Positions 8,956 to 18,693 are shown, numbered from the stretch's first letter. The stretch is 64,000 bases of DNA from Gramella sp. AN32 (GCF_023718305.1 NZ_QEYO01000004.1:186001-250000), one strand, 5' to 3'. The notes: generated by a model not told the origin, from the sequence alone. Program-made: numbers and translations.

Positions 8956-9285
8956 TTAATATTTTTTCACCCCAAAGATTTTAAATTCACTTCCTTTTGA
9001 AACCTTTATGAATGGATCCATCCTTGGAGAGACTTCGTTAACCACGGCGATAAAATATCCATTTTCCTTTAAAAGCGTTTGAGCCCCTTCAGTAACATAG
9101 CTGGAAGTTCTATACACAGAGAATTCTACCTGGACTATTAAAAACCGTAATCGCGGAAACGTACCGTAAACTCTTGTATATTATTTTACTCCGTTAAGCC
9201 TGTTCATCAACTTTCGAGCTTTAAATTCTAATTCAACACTTCCACATATCCAGTTGTTACGGATAAAATCAATATGGGAAAAATG
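8956..9285 (-). pseudogene. Decayed C-terminal part of an unrecognised protein (one in-frame stop)
   Basis: One reading frame runs 110 codons from 9285 to a TAA at 8956-8958 and is broken only by a stop at 9181-9183. Before the stop it reads HIDFIRNNWICGSVELEFKA then RKLMNRLNGVK. After it come YTRVYGTFPRLRFLIVQVEF, SVYRTSSYVTEGAQTLL, KENGYFIAVVNEVSP and KGSEFKIFGVKKY. The sequence is clearly protein-like on both sides of the stop, and no start codon or upstream part remains because the frame closes before 9286. The family is not recognised. It sits between the Gfo/Idh/MocA gene and PafA and accounts for most of the 499-bp gap there. Confidence 0.6.
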
Positions 9286-9340
9286 TTAATGGTTACGTGA
9301 ATGAACCTTTTAATGATTTGAAGTAAATAGATTAAGACCA

Positions 9341-10729
9341 TTACATTTTAATGGGCATTATTTTCCCTTTCTTACGACTTTCTTCAGCCATAAAGCCCAT
9401 AATGTGGCTTTCTATGGATTCATTGATTGTGGAGGTGAGAATGGCTGGATCCTGATGAGCTACTGCCTGCACAAAATCTTTCACCAAGAGAAAATCTCCA
9501 CCCCCATGTCCACTATTTTTATAACCTTCCACATCTTCAGCCTGAGGTATAAAAGTGTTGGATTCCCTCGTGCGAAAATCTGTAATTACCAGCTCTTCCA
9601 TATCCCCAACCATATCTCCCATAGAGCCCATTACCCGGGTGCGACGGCCATGATAAGAAGTAAAAGCTTCCATAGAAAAATTAGCTGTTACATTATCATC
9701 AAACATAATACTGGTGATATAATGATCCGGCTGGTCATTCTCCATTCGGTACACACAGCGACCATAATTGGTAGTCCTTAAACGTTCCATAATCACTTCA
9801 CCGTGCTTAGATTCATCTGCAGGCAAATCCAAAACTTTTGTACGAGATCGCCTATCATGATATTCTTTAATTGCAGAATAGGGACATTCCCGCTCGATCT
9901 TACAACCATCTGTACAACGTTCAGTACTGCCTTCAGGTGCATTTTCCCTTCGGAACCATTTAAGATCCCCCATAGCCACAATTCGTTTACTTGGCTTATT
10001 TATTACCCATTTTACAATATCTAGATCATGACAAGATTTTGCCAAAATAATGGGAGTGGTTTCTTTTGAATTATGCCAGTTTCCACGTACATAAGAATGA
10101 GCCATATGGGTATGCTCAATAGGTTCGAAATGTTGAACACTAATAACCTCACCTATAGCCCCCTGAGAAATAAGCTCTTTCATCTTAACAAAATAGGGTG
10201 CATATCTTAATACATGGCATACAGCTACAATTCTCCCAGTTTTTTCAGCTAATGCAAGAATATCCATACATTCCTTTTCAGTAGGGGCAATGGGCTTTTC
10301 CAGAAGAATATCATACCCCATAGAAAGGGCCTTCATACAAGGCTCATAATGCATATAATCTGGTGTGGAAATAATGATGGCCTCCGCAAATTTTGGTCTT
10401 TCGAAAACTTTTTCCCATGTATCAAACCTGTTAGCATCAGGAATATCATGAGTTTTTGCATACTTATTATTCCGATAATCAATTGGTTCGGCAACTCCTA
10501 TAATTTTCATCTGTTCAGGAAATTTCACAGCGAAATTTCCATATACTGTTCCGCGATTACCTGCGCCAAGTGTGATTGCTGTTATTGGTTTATCCATTGG
10601 TCTATGCAACGGATTTTGGGGAATTGTGTATCCGTATCGCTTCTCCCCCAGGTTTGCCAAGGCTTCTGTACTTATTATAGTTCCTCCAATTCCAAGGCCT
10701 AAAGATTTAATTAATTTCCTACGATTCAT
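9341..10729 (-). CDS. Gfo/Idh/MocA family oxidoreductase with Tat-like signal
   Basis: A 462-residue protein. The N-terminus MNRRKLIKSLGLGIGG resembles a twin-arginine export signal, common in exported members of this family in Bacteroidota. The Rossmann motif is LGAGNRGTVYG (about 54-64), the cofactor/substrate motif is LLEKPIAPT, and the C-terminal alpha/beta domain includes KSCHDLDIVKW with the likely catalytic His/Asp. A cysteine cluster CTDGCKIERECPY (about 285-297) is characteristic of one subgroup. These proteins oxidise or epimerise sugars with NAD(P), and some act as redox glycosidases (GH109). The cysteine-cluster subgroup is not obviously GH109, so no glycosidase activity is claimed. 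It lies 62 bp after the GH97 fragment. Confidence 0.85.
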   Translation of the reverse strand: MNRRKLIKSLGLGIGGTIISTEALANLGEKRYGYTIPQNPLHRPMDKPITAITLGAGNRGTVYGNFAVKFPEQMKIIGVAEPIDYRNNKYAKTHDIPDANRFDTWEKVFERPKFAEAIIISTPDYMHYEPCMKALSMGYDILLEKPIAPTEKECMDILALAEKTGRIVAVCHVLRYAPYFVKMKELISQGAIGEVISVQHFEPIEHTHMAHSYVRGNWHNSKETTPIILAKSCHDLDIVKWVINKPSKRIVAMGDLKWFRRENAPEGSTERCTDGCKIERECPYSAIKEYHDRRSRTKVLDLPADESKHGEVIMERLRTTNYGRCVYRMENDQPDHYITSIMFDDNVTANFSMEAFTSYHGRRTRVMGSMGDMVGDMEELVITDFRTRESNTFIPQAEDVEGYKNSGHGGGDFLLVKDFVQAVAHQDPAILTSTINESIESHIMGFMAEESRKKGKIMPIKM

Positions 10730-10791
10730 GATATTCGTTTTTAATTATTCTTGATATTTAAAATAAATTTCCCATCAGCCTTATTGATTTT

Positions 10792-11121
10792 TTAAGGCTT
10801 TTTACCAGACTTCCAATTGGTTATTGACAAGGGTAAAAATGAACAAATTTTTACTTCAACATTTCTTCCGAAATCACCTGTTTTCTGAAAGGACAAACTT
10901 AAAGAAGATGGATTTACCAATTGTTTTTCCTTATAATTTATATCGTAAACGGGTAAGCTATCCGTCATCCTAAAATTAAAAATCAAATGACCGTCTGGTG
11001 AAATCAATTCCACTTCTTCCTGCGCTAATACAGGTATAGCTAAAAGAATTGCAATAACCATACTGAAGGAATGTATCTTAACTCTTCCGCATTTTAATAG
11101 GTCCTCTAACACCTTCTTCAT
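10792..11121 (-). pseudogene. Truncated GH97: N-terminal domain only
   Basis: Encodes 109 residues. After a hydrophobic signal-like segment ending PVLAQEE come VELISPDGHLIFNF and LPVYDINYKEKQLVNPSSL, which match the beginning of the GH97 N-terminal beta-sandwich (compare LSSPDDKIHISV in the neighbouring full enzyme). The reading then ends after about 80 residues of that domain, with no barrel. It starts 8 bp after the stop of the complete GH97 gene, so it is most simply the leftover of a second GH97 gene that lost its 3' part. Whether the stub is still translated or used is unknown. Confidence 0.65.
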
Positions 11122-11129
11122 TTCGAAAT

Positions 11130-13121
11130 TTATTTAACGGGATAGATCCGTGCAGCCCAGCCACCACCACTGGCCATTTTCGTTTGCAATTCCATGCCTG
11201 AATTCACTTTTAGTACCTCCCTTACATAATCGGTTCCATCTCTGTCTGCATTGATTCCGTCTTTAAAAATAACTGCCTCGTAATTCCCATCCGGTAAAAA
11301 GGAAAGGTCTATAGTTAATTCTCTTGCATCCCAATCTGTGATTACTCCAACATACCATGTATCTTCTTTTAAGCGGGCGATTGCCGCATACTTGCTTACT
11401 TCTCCATCCAATGCTAGTGTTTGATCGAAAGTTGTGGGCACCGATGCAATAAATTTCGTGCTCTCCGGCTCTTCCATATAACTGGTTGGACTATCTGCAA
11501 GCATATTAAAAGGAGCTTCGTAAAGAACGTAAAGTGCCAGTTGGTGAGCTCGTGTTCCCTGGCTCATGGGCTTGGAACGGATATCGCGAAAATTCTTTTT
11601 ATTGGCATTCCTCATCGCACCAGGAGTATAATCTATAGGTCCGGCCAGCATTCTGATAAATGGAATCGTACTGTCATACTTAGGAAAATCAGGATTAGAC
11701 CACTTTACGTGCTCGAGTCCCTGCACTCCTTCAAAGTTCATTACATTAGGATAAGTTCGCTGTAGTCCGGTAGGTTTATAAGCACCATGAAAATCGATCA
11801 TTAAGTTATATTCAGCTGCTTTTTTCGCGATTTTATAATAGAAATTGACCATCTTTTGATCGTCCCTGTCCATAAAATCCACCTTAAAGCCTTTTACACC
11901 CATTTTAGAATAGGTAGAAAGTGCTTCGTCTGTTTTTCGATCCAACGGTAACCAGCCACCCCAAAGCCAAACACCAACGTTCATTTCTTCTGCATAATCA
12001 ATAATTTCCTGAAGATTTATATCTGGTACCACCTTCATAATATCCTCACTTTCTGCCCAACCTTCATCAAGTAAAATATTTTCAATATTATTTTCTGAAG
12101 CGAAATCTATATAATGTTTATAGGTTTTAGTATTTATACCCGCGCGAAAGTCAACATTTGAAATATTCCAGTCATTCCACCAATCCCAGGCTACTTTGCC
12201 TGGTTTTATCCATGCCACATCTTTTATTCTTGAAGGCGAAGCGAGTCTGTAAACCATATCATTGTTCAGTAGCTCTTTGTCCTCTTCACTAATGATCAAT
12301 ACCCGCCAGGGAAAATTTCTGCTTCCTTCTGTCTTGGCGATATATGACGCTCTTTTACTTACAAATGACTGCAAATTGTTATGCCCCCCCTGAACTTCCT
12401 CCAGTGGATAGTGGGCAAAATCGCCTTTTAAAGATGAGTCCTTTTCACCTCTCTCAAGGAACATACCCGGATAACTCTCCAAATCTGCTTCAGTAATAGC
12501 TGCTTTTACTCCATCTACAAGCTCCACCAGGATAGGAGCGAATGCAGCTGTATCCTTTACTACTTCTGAAAGGTGAACGTAATCATATGTATTTTCAAAA
12601 GAAATCTGGTACATATCATATTCCCCATTTTCAAACTCATTATTGACATAAGGAATATAAACCTTATAATCTTCCTGAAAATTAAATTCAGCCACCTCGT
12701 TTTCAATCGTCAAAGAGTCCTTCTTATTGGTAAAGAACCTGTAAGCAACTCCATCGTTATAAGCACGAAAAATGACACCATAACTTCCTTTAAAATTCAA
12801 GGTAAGCTGATGGTAAACATCTTCAACGATCTCTTTTTTATAATTGAGGGCTTCAATTTTTCTATTAATATTTTGAGGTTTGGAAGAGGTTATTTTACCC
12901 GCTCCAAGAACTTCTCCTCCTGCCAGTTTTATAGCTATGGTGGAAGGTGCCAAAATTTGTAGATTTTCATGCCTAACCGACCATTTTAAACCTTCATCGG
13001 AAACTACAGATATGTGAATTTTATCGTCCGGTGAACTTAAACTGAAATTTTGGTTTTTCTGTGCATATAGCAGTATGCTACTCATTCCAAGGATTATAAG
13101 TAAAGAAATTTTGTTTTTCAT
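11130..13121 (-). CDS. Glycoside hydrolase family 97 (probable retaining alpha-galactosidase type)
   Basis: The ATG at 13121 is chosen because it is followed by a good signal peptide (MKNKISLLIILGMSSILLYA) and leaves 46 bp after the upstream gene. An upstream in-frame start at 13229 would overlap that gene. The product is 663 residues: GH97 N-terminal beta-sandwich (about 20-260), catalytic (beta/alpha)8 barrel (about 265-560) and a C-terminal sheet ending AARIYPVK. The barrel carries WDWWNDWNIS, GFKVDFMDRDDQ and NFEGVQGLE. The Asp in KVDFMD fits the nucleophile of retaining GH97 alpha-galactosidases, whereas inverting SusB-type alpha-glucosidases lack it, and the Glu of FEG would be acid/base. 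It is periplasmic or surface-exposed. The exact linkage is inferred. Confidence 0.88.
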   Translation of the reverse strand: MKNKISLLIILGMSSILLYAQKNQNFSLSSPDDKIHISVVSDEGLKWSVRHENLQILAPSTIAIKLAGGEVLGAGKITSSKPQNINRKIEALNYKKEIVEDVYHQLTLNFKGSYGVIFRAYNDGVAYRFFTNKKDSLTIENEVAEFNFQEDYKVYIPYVNNEFENGEYDMYQISFENTYDYVHLSEVVKDTAAFAPILVELVDGVKAAITEADLESYPGMFLERGEKDSSLKGDFAHYPLEEVQGGHNNLQSFVSKRASYIAKTEGSRNFPWRVLIISEEDKELLNNDMVYRLASPSRIKDVAWIKPGKVAWDWWNDWNISNVDFRAGINTKTYKHYIDFASENNIENILLDEGWAESEDIMKVVPDINLQEIIDYAEEMNVGVWLWGGWLPLDRKTDEALSTYSKMGVKGFKVDFMDRDDQKMVNFYYKIAKKAAEYNLMIDFHGAYKPTGLQRTYPNVMNFEGVQGLEHVKWSNPDFPKYDSTIPFIRMLAGPIDYTPGAMRNANKKNFRDIRSKPMSQGTRAHQLALYVLYEAPFNMLADSPTSYMEEPESTKFIASVPTTFDQTLALDGEVSKYAAIARLKEDTWYVGVITDWDARELTIDLSFLPDGNYEAVIFKDGINADRDGTDYVREVLKVNSGMELQTKMASGGGWAARIYPVK

Positions 13122-13167
13122 GGTCTCTAATATTATTGTTTTCGGAGAAGGTTTTGTGGCAGAATTG

Positions 13168-15441
13168 CTATTCCGCCTTCTCTCTACTTGTGATTTCTGG
13201 TTGGTACTTTTCATAAATTTCACGGGCAACCTCCACGGAATTGCCCTTGGTGATATCCTTGTATTTATTATTACTGTTCACCCATTCCCATTCCCAGTTT
13301 TTAATTTGCTCCTCAAAAAATTTCTGTTCAATCTCTTTTCCCTCTTTCATTTGAATGCTTACATATTCAAAAAACTTTTGCCAGCGTTTTTTATAAAATC
13401 CTTCGAGTAACCCTGACCACTGGCGATTGGAATACTCCCGAAGCTTCGCATTTTTACCACCCCACAAAGTGATAAGGTTACGGGCATTTTTTTCGTAGAG
13501 ATCTTTCTCTTCTTTTGTGGTGCCCCAGCTCCTGGCAGAATTAAGCCAACGTCCCAGTAAAAAATCTTCCTGGGTGGCAAGAAGCCGATCCATGTCTTCT
13601 ATAAGAAAGATAAAATCTGCACTATGCCTATTAAATGACTCCAAATCGCCATTTTTGTAATCTTCAGCAAATTGCTGCTGGATGGAAGTAGCATAATTTG
13701 CCAACACCTGACGGGTAATATCTACAAGATCAAACTGATAACCTTCACTGTTTTTTAATTCATCTGAAGCGGAAATAAAGTGACCCCAGGCTTTGACCAC
13801 TTCTTCCAAATCATAAGTGAAATTCGTGGAAACACCTCCTGTATTCCGGCTAAACGTGGGCCTTCCCACCACAATAGATTCCGGACCTCCCGAAGTAAGC
13901 GTATCAGCATAAACCGTACGTCGCAGAATTTCCCAGGCTTTATTAGCATTTTCATTCACCTTGCCATAGCGGCGCATGGTATATCCCTTTAACCAGGAAT
14001 CTAAATCTATGGGAGTTTCTCTCCAGGCATTCTCCATCATTAGTTCATACATTACGGGGTTTTGTTCAATGGCTTCCGGGGTAAGACCTATCCCAACCAT
14101 TTTACCATTTTCCGGATGGTGTAGGGCCTTGGACGGCCATGTGGCCACCCGGTCCATTAAACCGTACATATTCACATTGCCCCCAAAATTGTGCAACATA
14201 TTCCATATCCAGGGTTTTCCATAATAGGCGTCAGTTTTAAGCCACATTGGATTTTTTTCACTCCATAAGTCAAGAATGATCATTTTATCATCGGGTACCG
14301 CATTCAACATCGCCTTAATTTGTTCAGGTTGCCAGAATTCCCTTTGAAAATGGAAAAGCCAGCCCTGCATGATCCAAATAGCTTCCGGATCGGCCGAGGC
14401 CATGGACTGATAAACTTTCTTGCCCACTTTGCCCAAGAATCCGGGATCATTGGAAGGGGGTTCGTTTTCATTAAAGGTATCTGAAGTGTATAGATGATCT
14501 GTTCCATAAGTTTGGATTGTTTCCTGGATAAATCGTTTTCCTATTTCTACAAACATTGGATCATCAGGATTCAAAAGATATACCTCCGGAAAATCAACCC
14601 AATTAGTCTTTTTTAAACTTGCTTTTGGAAACTTCTCTTTAAATGCCGATGGTACATGACCTGTGAATGCAGGTAAAATTGGAGTCATTCCCAAGCCTCT
14701 TTGTCTTTTCAGGATTTTTTTCTGAAGGGCTTCATGGCCTTCAATCCAACTTACGGGCAGCGGACCGCCCCATGCATCCAGATTACCCATCCAAAACCAG
14801 GCAAAATAAGCAGGACCACTAAAGAAACTTTCCAGATCTTTATCTGTCAAGCCCAGATCTTTATACACTCTGCGATGAATAGCATTCTGGCCGGTTATTG
14901 ATAATGGCATATTAATGCCGTTCAATGCCATCCAATCGATCTCCCATTGCCAGCGTTCCCAATTCCACCAGCTCATACTGTAATTATAGGTGCAGTAATT
15001 TAAATAATATCGATATTTGTGCGGACTCACATTCCGGATTTTCTCAGGCACTACAGGAAGCGGCTTGGATAAGTTCAGATTTACCCCATTCCAGGTGATA
15101 CTGCTGTGAGTGTAATACTTTAGATAAAGATTAAGTGCGCTTGCAATGGAAACCCCATCGTTTCCTCTAAGGACAATTTTATTGTTCCTGCTTTCTAACT
15201 CATATACATCCTTTCCGCCTTCCTTCGGGATAAATTCGACGATAAAATGATCTGCTATTCCTGGCACTACTCTTTTTATAAGGTCGTGAACCGGCTTTTT
15301 TAACTCCTCATCCTGAATGGCGGTATTTGTTAAATTCTTATGCCCATCAGAAATCTGGGACTTTTGCATAGCACAGGAAGATATTAATATCAATAACGAT
15401 AAAAACAGAAAATACTGAAGATAATCTAAGGTAAGCTTCAT
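13168..15441 (-). CDS. Alpha-N-acetylglucosaminidase, GH89 (first copy)
   Basis: A 757-residue lipoprotein (lipobox ILISSC) of the NAGLU family GH89, which releases terminal alpha-linked GlcNAc. The N-terminal small domain (about 45-130) is followed by the barrel beginning PHKYRYYLNYCTYNYSMSWW, with MALNGINMPLSITGQ, MGNLDAWGGPLP and the probable acid/base Glu in SDTFNENEPP. The second catalytic Glu is in GLTPEAIEQNPVMYELM. The C-terminal helical domain ends near residue 740. Length equals human NAGLU (743). It is preceded 40 bp upstream by a second GH89 and followed by GH97, all in one probable operon. Known bacterial GH89s act on heparan fragments or gastric-mucin GlcNAc-alpha-1,4-Gal. Confidence 0.93.
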   Translation of the reverse strand: MKLTLDYLQYFLFLSLLILISSCAMQKSQISDGHKNLTNTAIQDEELKKPVHDLIKRVVPGIADHFIVEFIPKEGGKDVYELESRNNKIVLRGNDGVSIASALNLYLKYYTHSSITWNGVNLNLSKPLPVVPEKIRNVSPHKYRYYLNYCTYNYSMSWWNWERWQWEIDWMALNGINMPLSITGQNAIHRRVYKDLGLTDKDLESFFSGPAYFAWFWMGNLDAWGGPLPVSWIEGHEALQKKILKRQRGLGMTPILPAFTGHVPSAFKEKFPKASLKKTNWVDFPEVYLLNPDDPMFVEIGKRFIQETIQTYGTDHLYTSDTFNENEPPSNDPGFLGKVGKKVYQSMASADPEAIWIMQGWLFHFQREFWQPEQIKAMLNAVPDDKMIILDLWSEKNPMWLKTDAYYGKPWIWNMLHNFGGNVNMYGLMDRVATWPSKALHHPENGKMVGIGLTPEAIEQNPVMYELMMENAWRETPIDLDSWLKGYTMRRYGKVNENANKAWEILRRTVYADTLTSGGPESIVVGRPTFSRNTGGVSTNFTYDLEEVVKAWGHFISASDELKNSEGYQFDLVDITRQVLANYATSIQQQFAEDYKNGDLESFNRHSADFIFLIEDMDRLLATQEDFLLGRWLNSARSWGTTKEEKDLYEKNARNLITLWGGKNAKLREYSNRQWSGLLEGFYKKRWQKFFEYVSIQMKEGKEIEQKFFEEQIKNWEWEWVNSNNKYKDITKGNSVEVAREIYEKYQPEITSREKAE

Positions 15442-15481
15442 CTTGTATTTATTTAAAATGCCGGTTGATCTAGTACCATAA

Positions 15482-17707
15482 TTAGTTATTGCTATTGTTG
15501 TACTTGGCTACTAGTTCTTTTGCTTTGGCCAGTGGATTTTCAAAAGGGGCTATTTCGGTCATTCCGGGCGTAGTAATCCAGGTTTCTTCCCAGTCATCAC
15601 TATTAAAATTTTCATCAAACAGATGCTGCTTTATGCGCGGAATGTAATAATCTCTGATCAAGCCGCTCCAAAGCCGCGACGCATAATCCTCCTGAAAGCC
15701 CCCCCAGGTCGTGATAAGCCGTTTGGCATTAGCCTCATAAAAATCTTTTTCTTCTTTGGTTTTTCCGTGGGAACGGGCGAATTCTATCCAGGGTGCTAAC
15801 CTGTTTATGGGATGTGATTCCAGCAACCGGTCTATATCTTTTAAAAGATTAATAGCCTTTTCTCCTTCTTCCTTCATCTTGACATCATTATTTACCGCTT
15901 TAGCAGCTAAAGCCTGTTTATAAAACTCATCGGCTTTATTTCCGAGGTAAAGCATTGACAGTTCTATAACATCACTCCTGTACAATTCACTTTGTTTTAA
16001 TTCTTCGGAGGCAGCCAGGAAATTCTCCACACCTCGTCGGAATTCTTTAGAATCATGAACGCTGCCCTTTCTACGGGTATCCGGCACAACCAATTGCCAT
16101 ACAAATCGTGGATAAGGGGAAAAGCTGCTGTAAACCGATCCCCGTAACTTCTCCCAGGCAGTTTTCATTTCCTCAGGATAACCACCGTAACGGGCACGAC
16201 TGTATTCTTTCATCCACTTATCCAAATCTATTTCTTGGGAAGTCCACCCCATATCGGCAAGTAGTTCATAGATAACTTCATTATTTTCTATACCTTCAGG
16301 AGCAGAGCCAAAACCTATAAGATTTTCCCTATAAGGAGAATTAAGGGCTTCAATCGCACCTGTCGCGTACATATCAAGATAGCCTGTGTAAGGTGTTTTT
16401 CCCCCAAAGTTAGGCACATAACTAAACACCCATTGTTTCCCGGAATAACCCTCATGAGTCTTCCAGACCTGCGGGATATCCCATACGTGTTCCGGAAACT
16501 CATTGGCCAGATCCAGAATGATCATTTTCTCATCCGGGACCTTTGATAACATGGCCTGCAAACTAGGTTTGTCCCAGAATTCACTTTGCCACCCAAAGGT
16601 CCAACCCTGGGTTACCCAAACGGCGTCCGGATTCCCTGCTGTAATTGAATTATAAATAGCCTCTCCATAACCTGCCAGTAAATCATACTTTTTTTCCGGA
16701 TTATCTTTCGGAACAGGAACGTCCATTTCATTAAAACTATCGGAGAGATAAAGTTTATTTTTTCCGAATTCTTTTTCCCATTCCTGAACGAAAAGCTTTC
16801 CTATTTTTTCAAAAAAGGGAGAATCGGGAGGTAAAACATAGGCGTTATTTTCTTTTGGAAAACCGCCCCATTTTAGTGCGCTAACCTCCAGATCCGGATG
16901 CTTATTTTTAAATCCTTCAGGCACAAATCCCGCAAATGCCGGGGCTATTGGTTCAAATCCCAATTCCCGCATACGGTCTAAAATTTTATGTTGAAGTGCA
17001 ATTTGTCCTTTTTGCCAATTATCGGAAAGTGGACCATCCCACTTATTGAGGTTGCCCATTCTATGCCATGGCAAATGGGCAGGACCGGTAAAAAATTCTT
17101 TGATTTCTTCGTTGTTCAAGCCTAATTTTTTCCATACCCTTTCTGAAATACCTTCATTACCCACTACTGCTAAAGGCATATTCACCCCGTGAAGTGCCAT
17201 CCAGTCAATTTCCTTCTGCCAGCGGTCCCAATCCCAATAAGGCGTCGTATAACCGTACGTAACAACGTTTAAAAAGTATCGATATTTGTAAGGAGAAGTT
17301 GCACTTTCTAGAGCGTAATCTGGCCATTGATTAGGAATGTTCAAATGTTTTCCGCTCCAACTTACCATGCTATGCGTCCCCTTTTTGAGGTACTGGTAAA
17401 AACCGAAAGTCAGTGCAACTGTGCTAGTCCCCCTAATGGTTAAATCACCATTTTTTGCTTCAATCTCATATGTATCAAGACTATCTTCTGCAGGAATTAA
17501 TTCCAAATGTATATCTATAGCACGATCCCCAATTAGGCGTTCCATAACCCCACGGGCAGCAATAACCGCAGTATCTTCCCTCTCTGCGGAAGTCTTTTCT
17601 TCATTATTTCCAGATGAATTTTTACAGGATCCAAAGCACACAACTAAAATTAAAAGAGTTGTGAAAAAGGAAATACGAAAAAAAGGATTTTTAGTAGTTA
17701 AAAACAT
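15482..17707 (-). CDS. Alpha-N-acetylglucosaminidase, GH89 (second copy)
   Basis: A 741-residue lipoprotein (lipobox VCFGSC) and clear paralogue of the following gene. It has the same domain order and landmarks: YKYRYFLNVVTYGYTTPYWDW, MALHGVNMPLAVVG, MGNLNKWDGPL, the acid/base Glu in SDSFNEMDVP, and the second Glu region in GSAPEGIENNEVIYELL. Identity with the other copy is moderate, so this is not a recent duplication and the two may differ in linkage or aglycone. It lies 62 bp after the ROK kinase gene. No frameshift or missing catalytic residue was seen. Confidence 0.93.
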   Translation of the reverse strand: MFLTTKNPFFRISFFTTLLILVVCFGSCKNSSGNNEEKTSAEREDTAVIAARGVMERLIGDRAIDIHLELIPAEDSLDTYEIEAKNGDLTIRGTSTVALTFGFYQYLKKGTHSMVSWSGKHLNIPNQWPDYALESATSPYKYRYFLNVVTYGYTTPYWDWDRWQKEIDWMALHGVNMPLAVVGNEGISERVWKKLGLNNEEIKEFFTGPAHLPWHRMGNLNKWDGPLSDNWQKGQIALQHKILDRMRELGFEPIAPAFAGFVPEGFKNKHPDLEVSALKWGGFPKENNAYVLPPDSPFFEKIGKLFVQEWEKEFGKNKLYLSDSFNEMDVPVPKDNPEKKYDLLAGYGEAIYNSITAGNPDAVWVTQGWTFGWQSEFWDKPSLQAMLSKVPDEKMIILDLANEFPEHVWDIPQVWKTHEGYSGKQWVFSYVPNFGGKTPYTGYLDMYATGAIEALNSPYRENLIGFGSAPEGIENNEVIYELLADMGWTSQEIDLDKWMKEYSRARYGGYPEEMKTAWEKLRGSVYSSFSPYPRFVWQLVVPDTRRKGSVHDSKEFRRGVENFLAASEELKQSELYRSDVIELSMLYLGNKADEFYKQALAAKAVNNDVKMKEEGEKAINLLKDIDRLLESHPINRLAPWIEFARSHGKTKEEKDFYEANAKRLITTWGGFQEDYASRLWSGLIRDYYIPRIKQHLFDENFNSDDWEETWITTPGMTEIAPFENPLAKAKELVAKYNNSNN

Positions 17708-17769
17708 TTCGTGGTTTATTTATTCTTAGAATTATTTTGAAACATCTGCCCTATTTTTAATACTGATTG

Positions 17770-18651
17770 TCAGATGAAGGATTTTAATAGTTCATCTTTT
17801 TTCAAACGCATCTGAAAAATCGCTGCAGATCCTAGTATGGCAGTGTTCTTCATGTGAACCCGCTCAATTACTAGACTTTCTGTAATAACTTTGAAAGGAA
17901 AATCTTTTATACTTTCTTCCATAGCCTCTTTAAAATACTTATAACCTTTAGCTATAGAGCCTCCTAAAAATATAGCTTGCGGGGATATAGAATACAGAAT
18001 TATTTTTATGGCATTCCCAACATGATGTCCATATTGTTGAAATATATCCAAGGCTTTAGCATTCCCTTTTTCAGCAAGAGCCATCACTTCTTTTCCAGAA
18101 ATCCCTAATTTTTGTTGAAAAAATTTTCCACCACAGTAATCCTCCAGGGTTTTATCGAGATAAGGGATTCCACCATATTCGCCAGCACTAGAATATTGCC
18201 CTGAATAAATTGTGTTATCTATAATAATACCGGCTCCAAAACCTGTACCTAAAGTAATGCCTACCAGATTATTGTATTTCTTTCCGGCACCATATTTCTT
18301 TATTCCTGCTACAAAAATATTAGCATCATTTGTTATATAAACTGGTTTTTCAAAATAGCTTTGCAAATGATCTTTGAGATACACTTTGCTCCAATTAGGA
18401 ATATTTTGAACGTTATGAACAATGCCAAGTTTTTCATCCACCAATCCAGGTACGCCAATCCCGATTCCTATAACGTCAGGTTGTATTAATTGCTCAATAC
18501 CCCTAGTTATTTTACCTAAAATTTGTGTTTTCGAGGCATTAGCAGAGGTCGAAAATTTAGACTCTTTTAAAACTTTCCCCGCTTGAACTATTCCAATATG
18601 TACTTTTGTCCCCCCAATATCGATTCCTATTATTTTTTCTTCTTTATGCAT
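17770..18651 (-). CDS. ROK family sugar kinase (GlcNAc/glucose kinase candidate)
   Basis: A 293-residue cytoplasmic ROK kinase without a DNA-binding domain. The ATP-binding phosphate-1 motif is IGIDIGGTKVHIG near the start, the substrate block is GIGIGVPGLVD, the catalytic Asp is in YITNDANIFV, and GITLGTGFGAGIIID is the adenosine-side glycine motif. The usual zinc motif CxCGxxGCxE is absent. At that position the sequence reads YLDKTLEDYCGGKFF, the form seen in a subset of sugar kinases. Together with nagB 42 bp upstream and two GH89 genes downstream, phosphorylation of GlcNAc (or of glucosamine) is the likely role. This is context-based. Confidence 0.85.
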   Translation of the reverse strand: MHKEEKIIGIDIGGTKVHIGIVQAGKVLKESKFSTSANASKTQILGKITRGIEQLIQPDVIGIGIGVPGLVDEKLGIVHNVQNIPNWSKVYLKDHLQSYFEKPVYITNDANIFVAGIKKYGAGKKYNNLVGITLGTGFGAGIIIDNTIYSGQYSSAGEYGGIPYLDKTLEDYCGGKFFQQKLGISGKEVMALAEKGNAKALDIFQQYGHHVGNAIKIILYSISPQAIFLGGSIAKGYKYFKEAMEESIKDFPFKVITESLVIERVHMKNTAILGSAAIFQMRLKKDELLKSFI

Positions 18652-18693
18652 ATTTATTTTTAAAACTTAATGATATAGGATATGAGATGACAA

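Noticed and set aside
9341..10729. GH109 alpha-N-acetylgalactosaminidase
   Set aside because: The Tat-like signal and Rossmann fold fit, but the cysteine cluster CTDGCKIERECPY and the KSCHDLDIVKW block point to a generic Gfo/Idh/MocA oxidoreductase. GH109-specific motifs were not seen.
13122..13229. Longer start for GH97 at 13229
   Set aside because: It would overlap the upstream GH89 gene by 62 bp and put a charged 36-residue tail in front of a perfect signal peptide. ATG 13121 is preferred.
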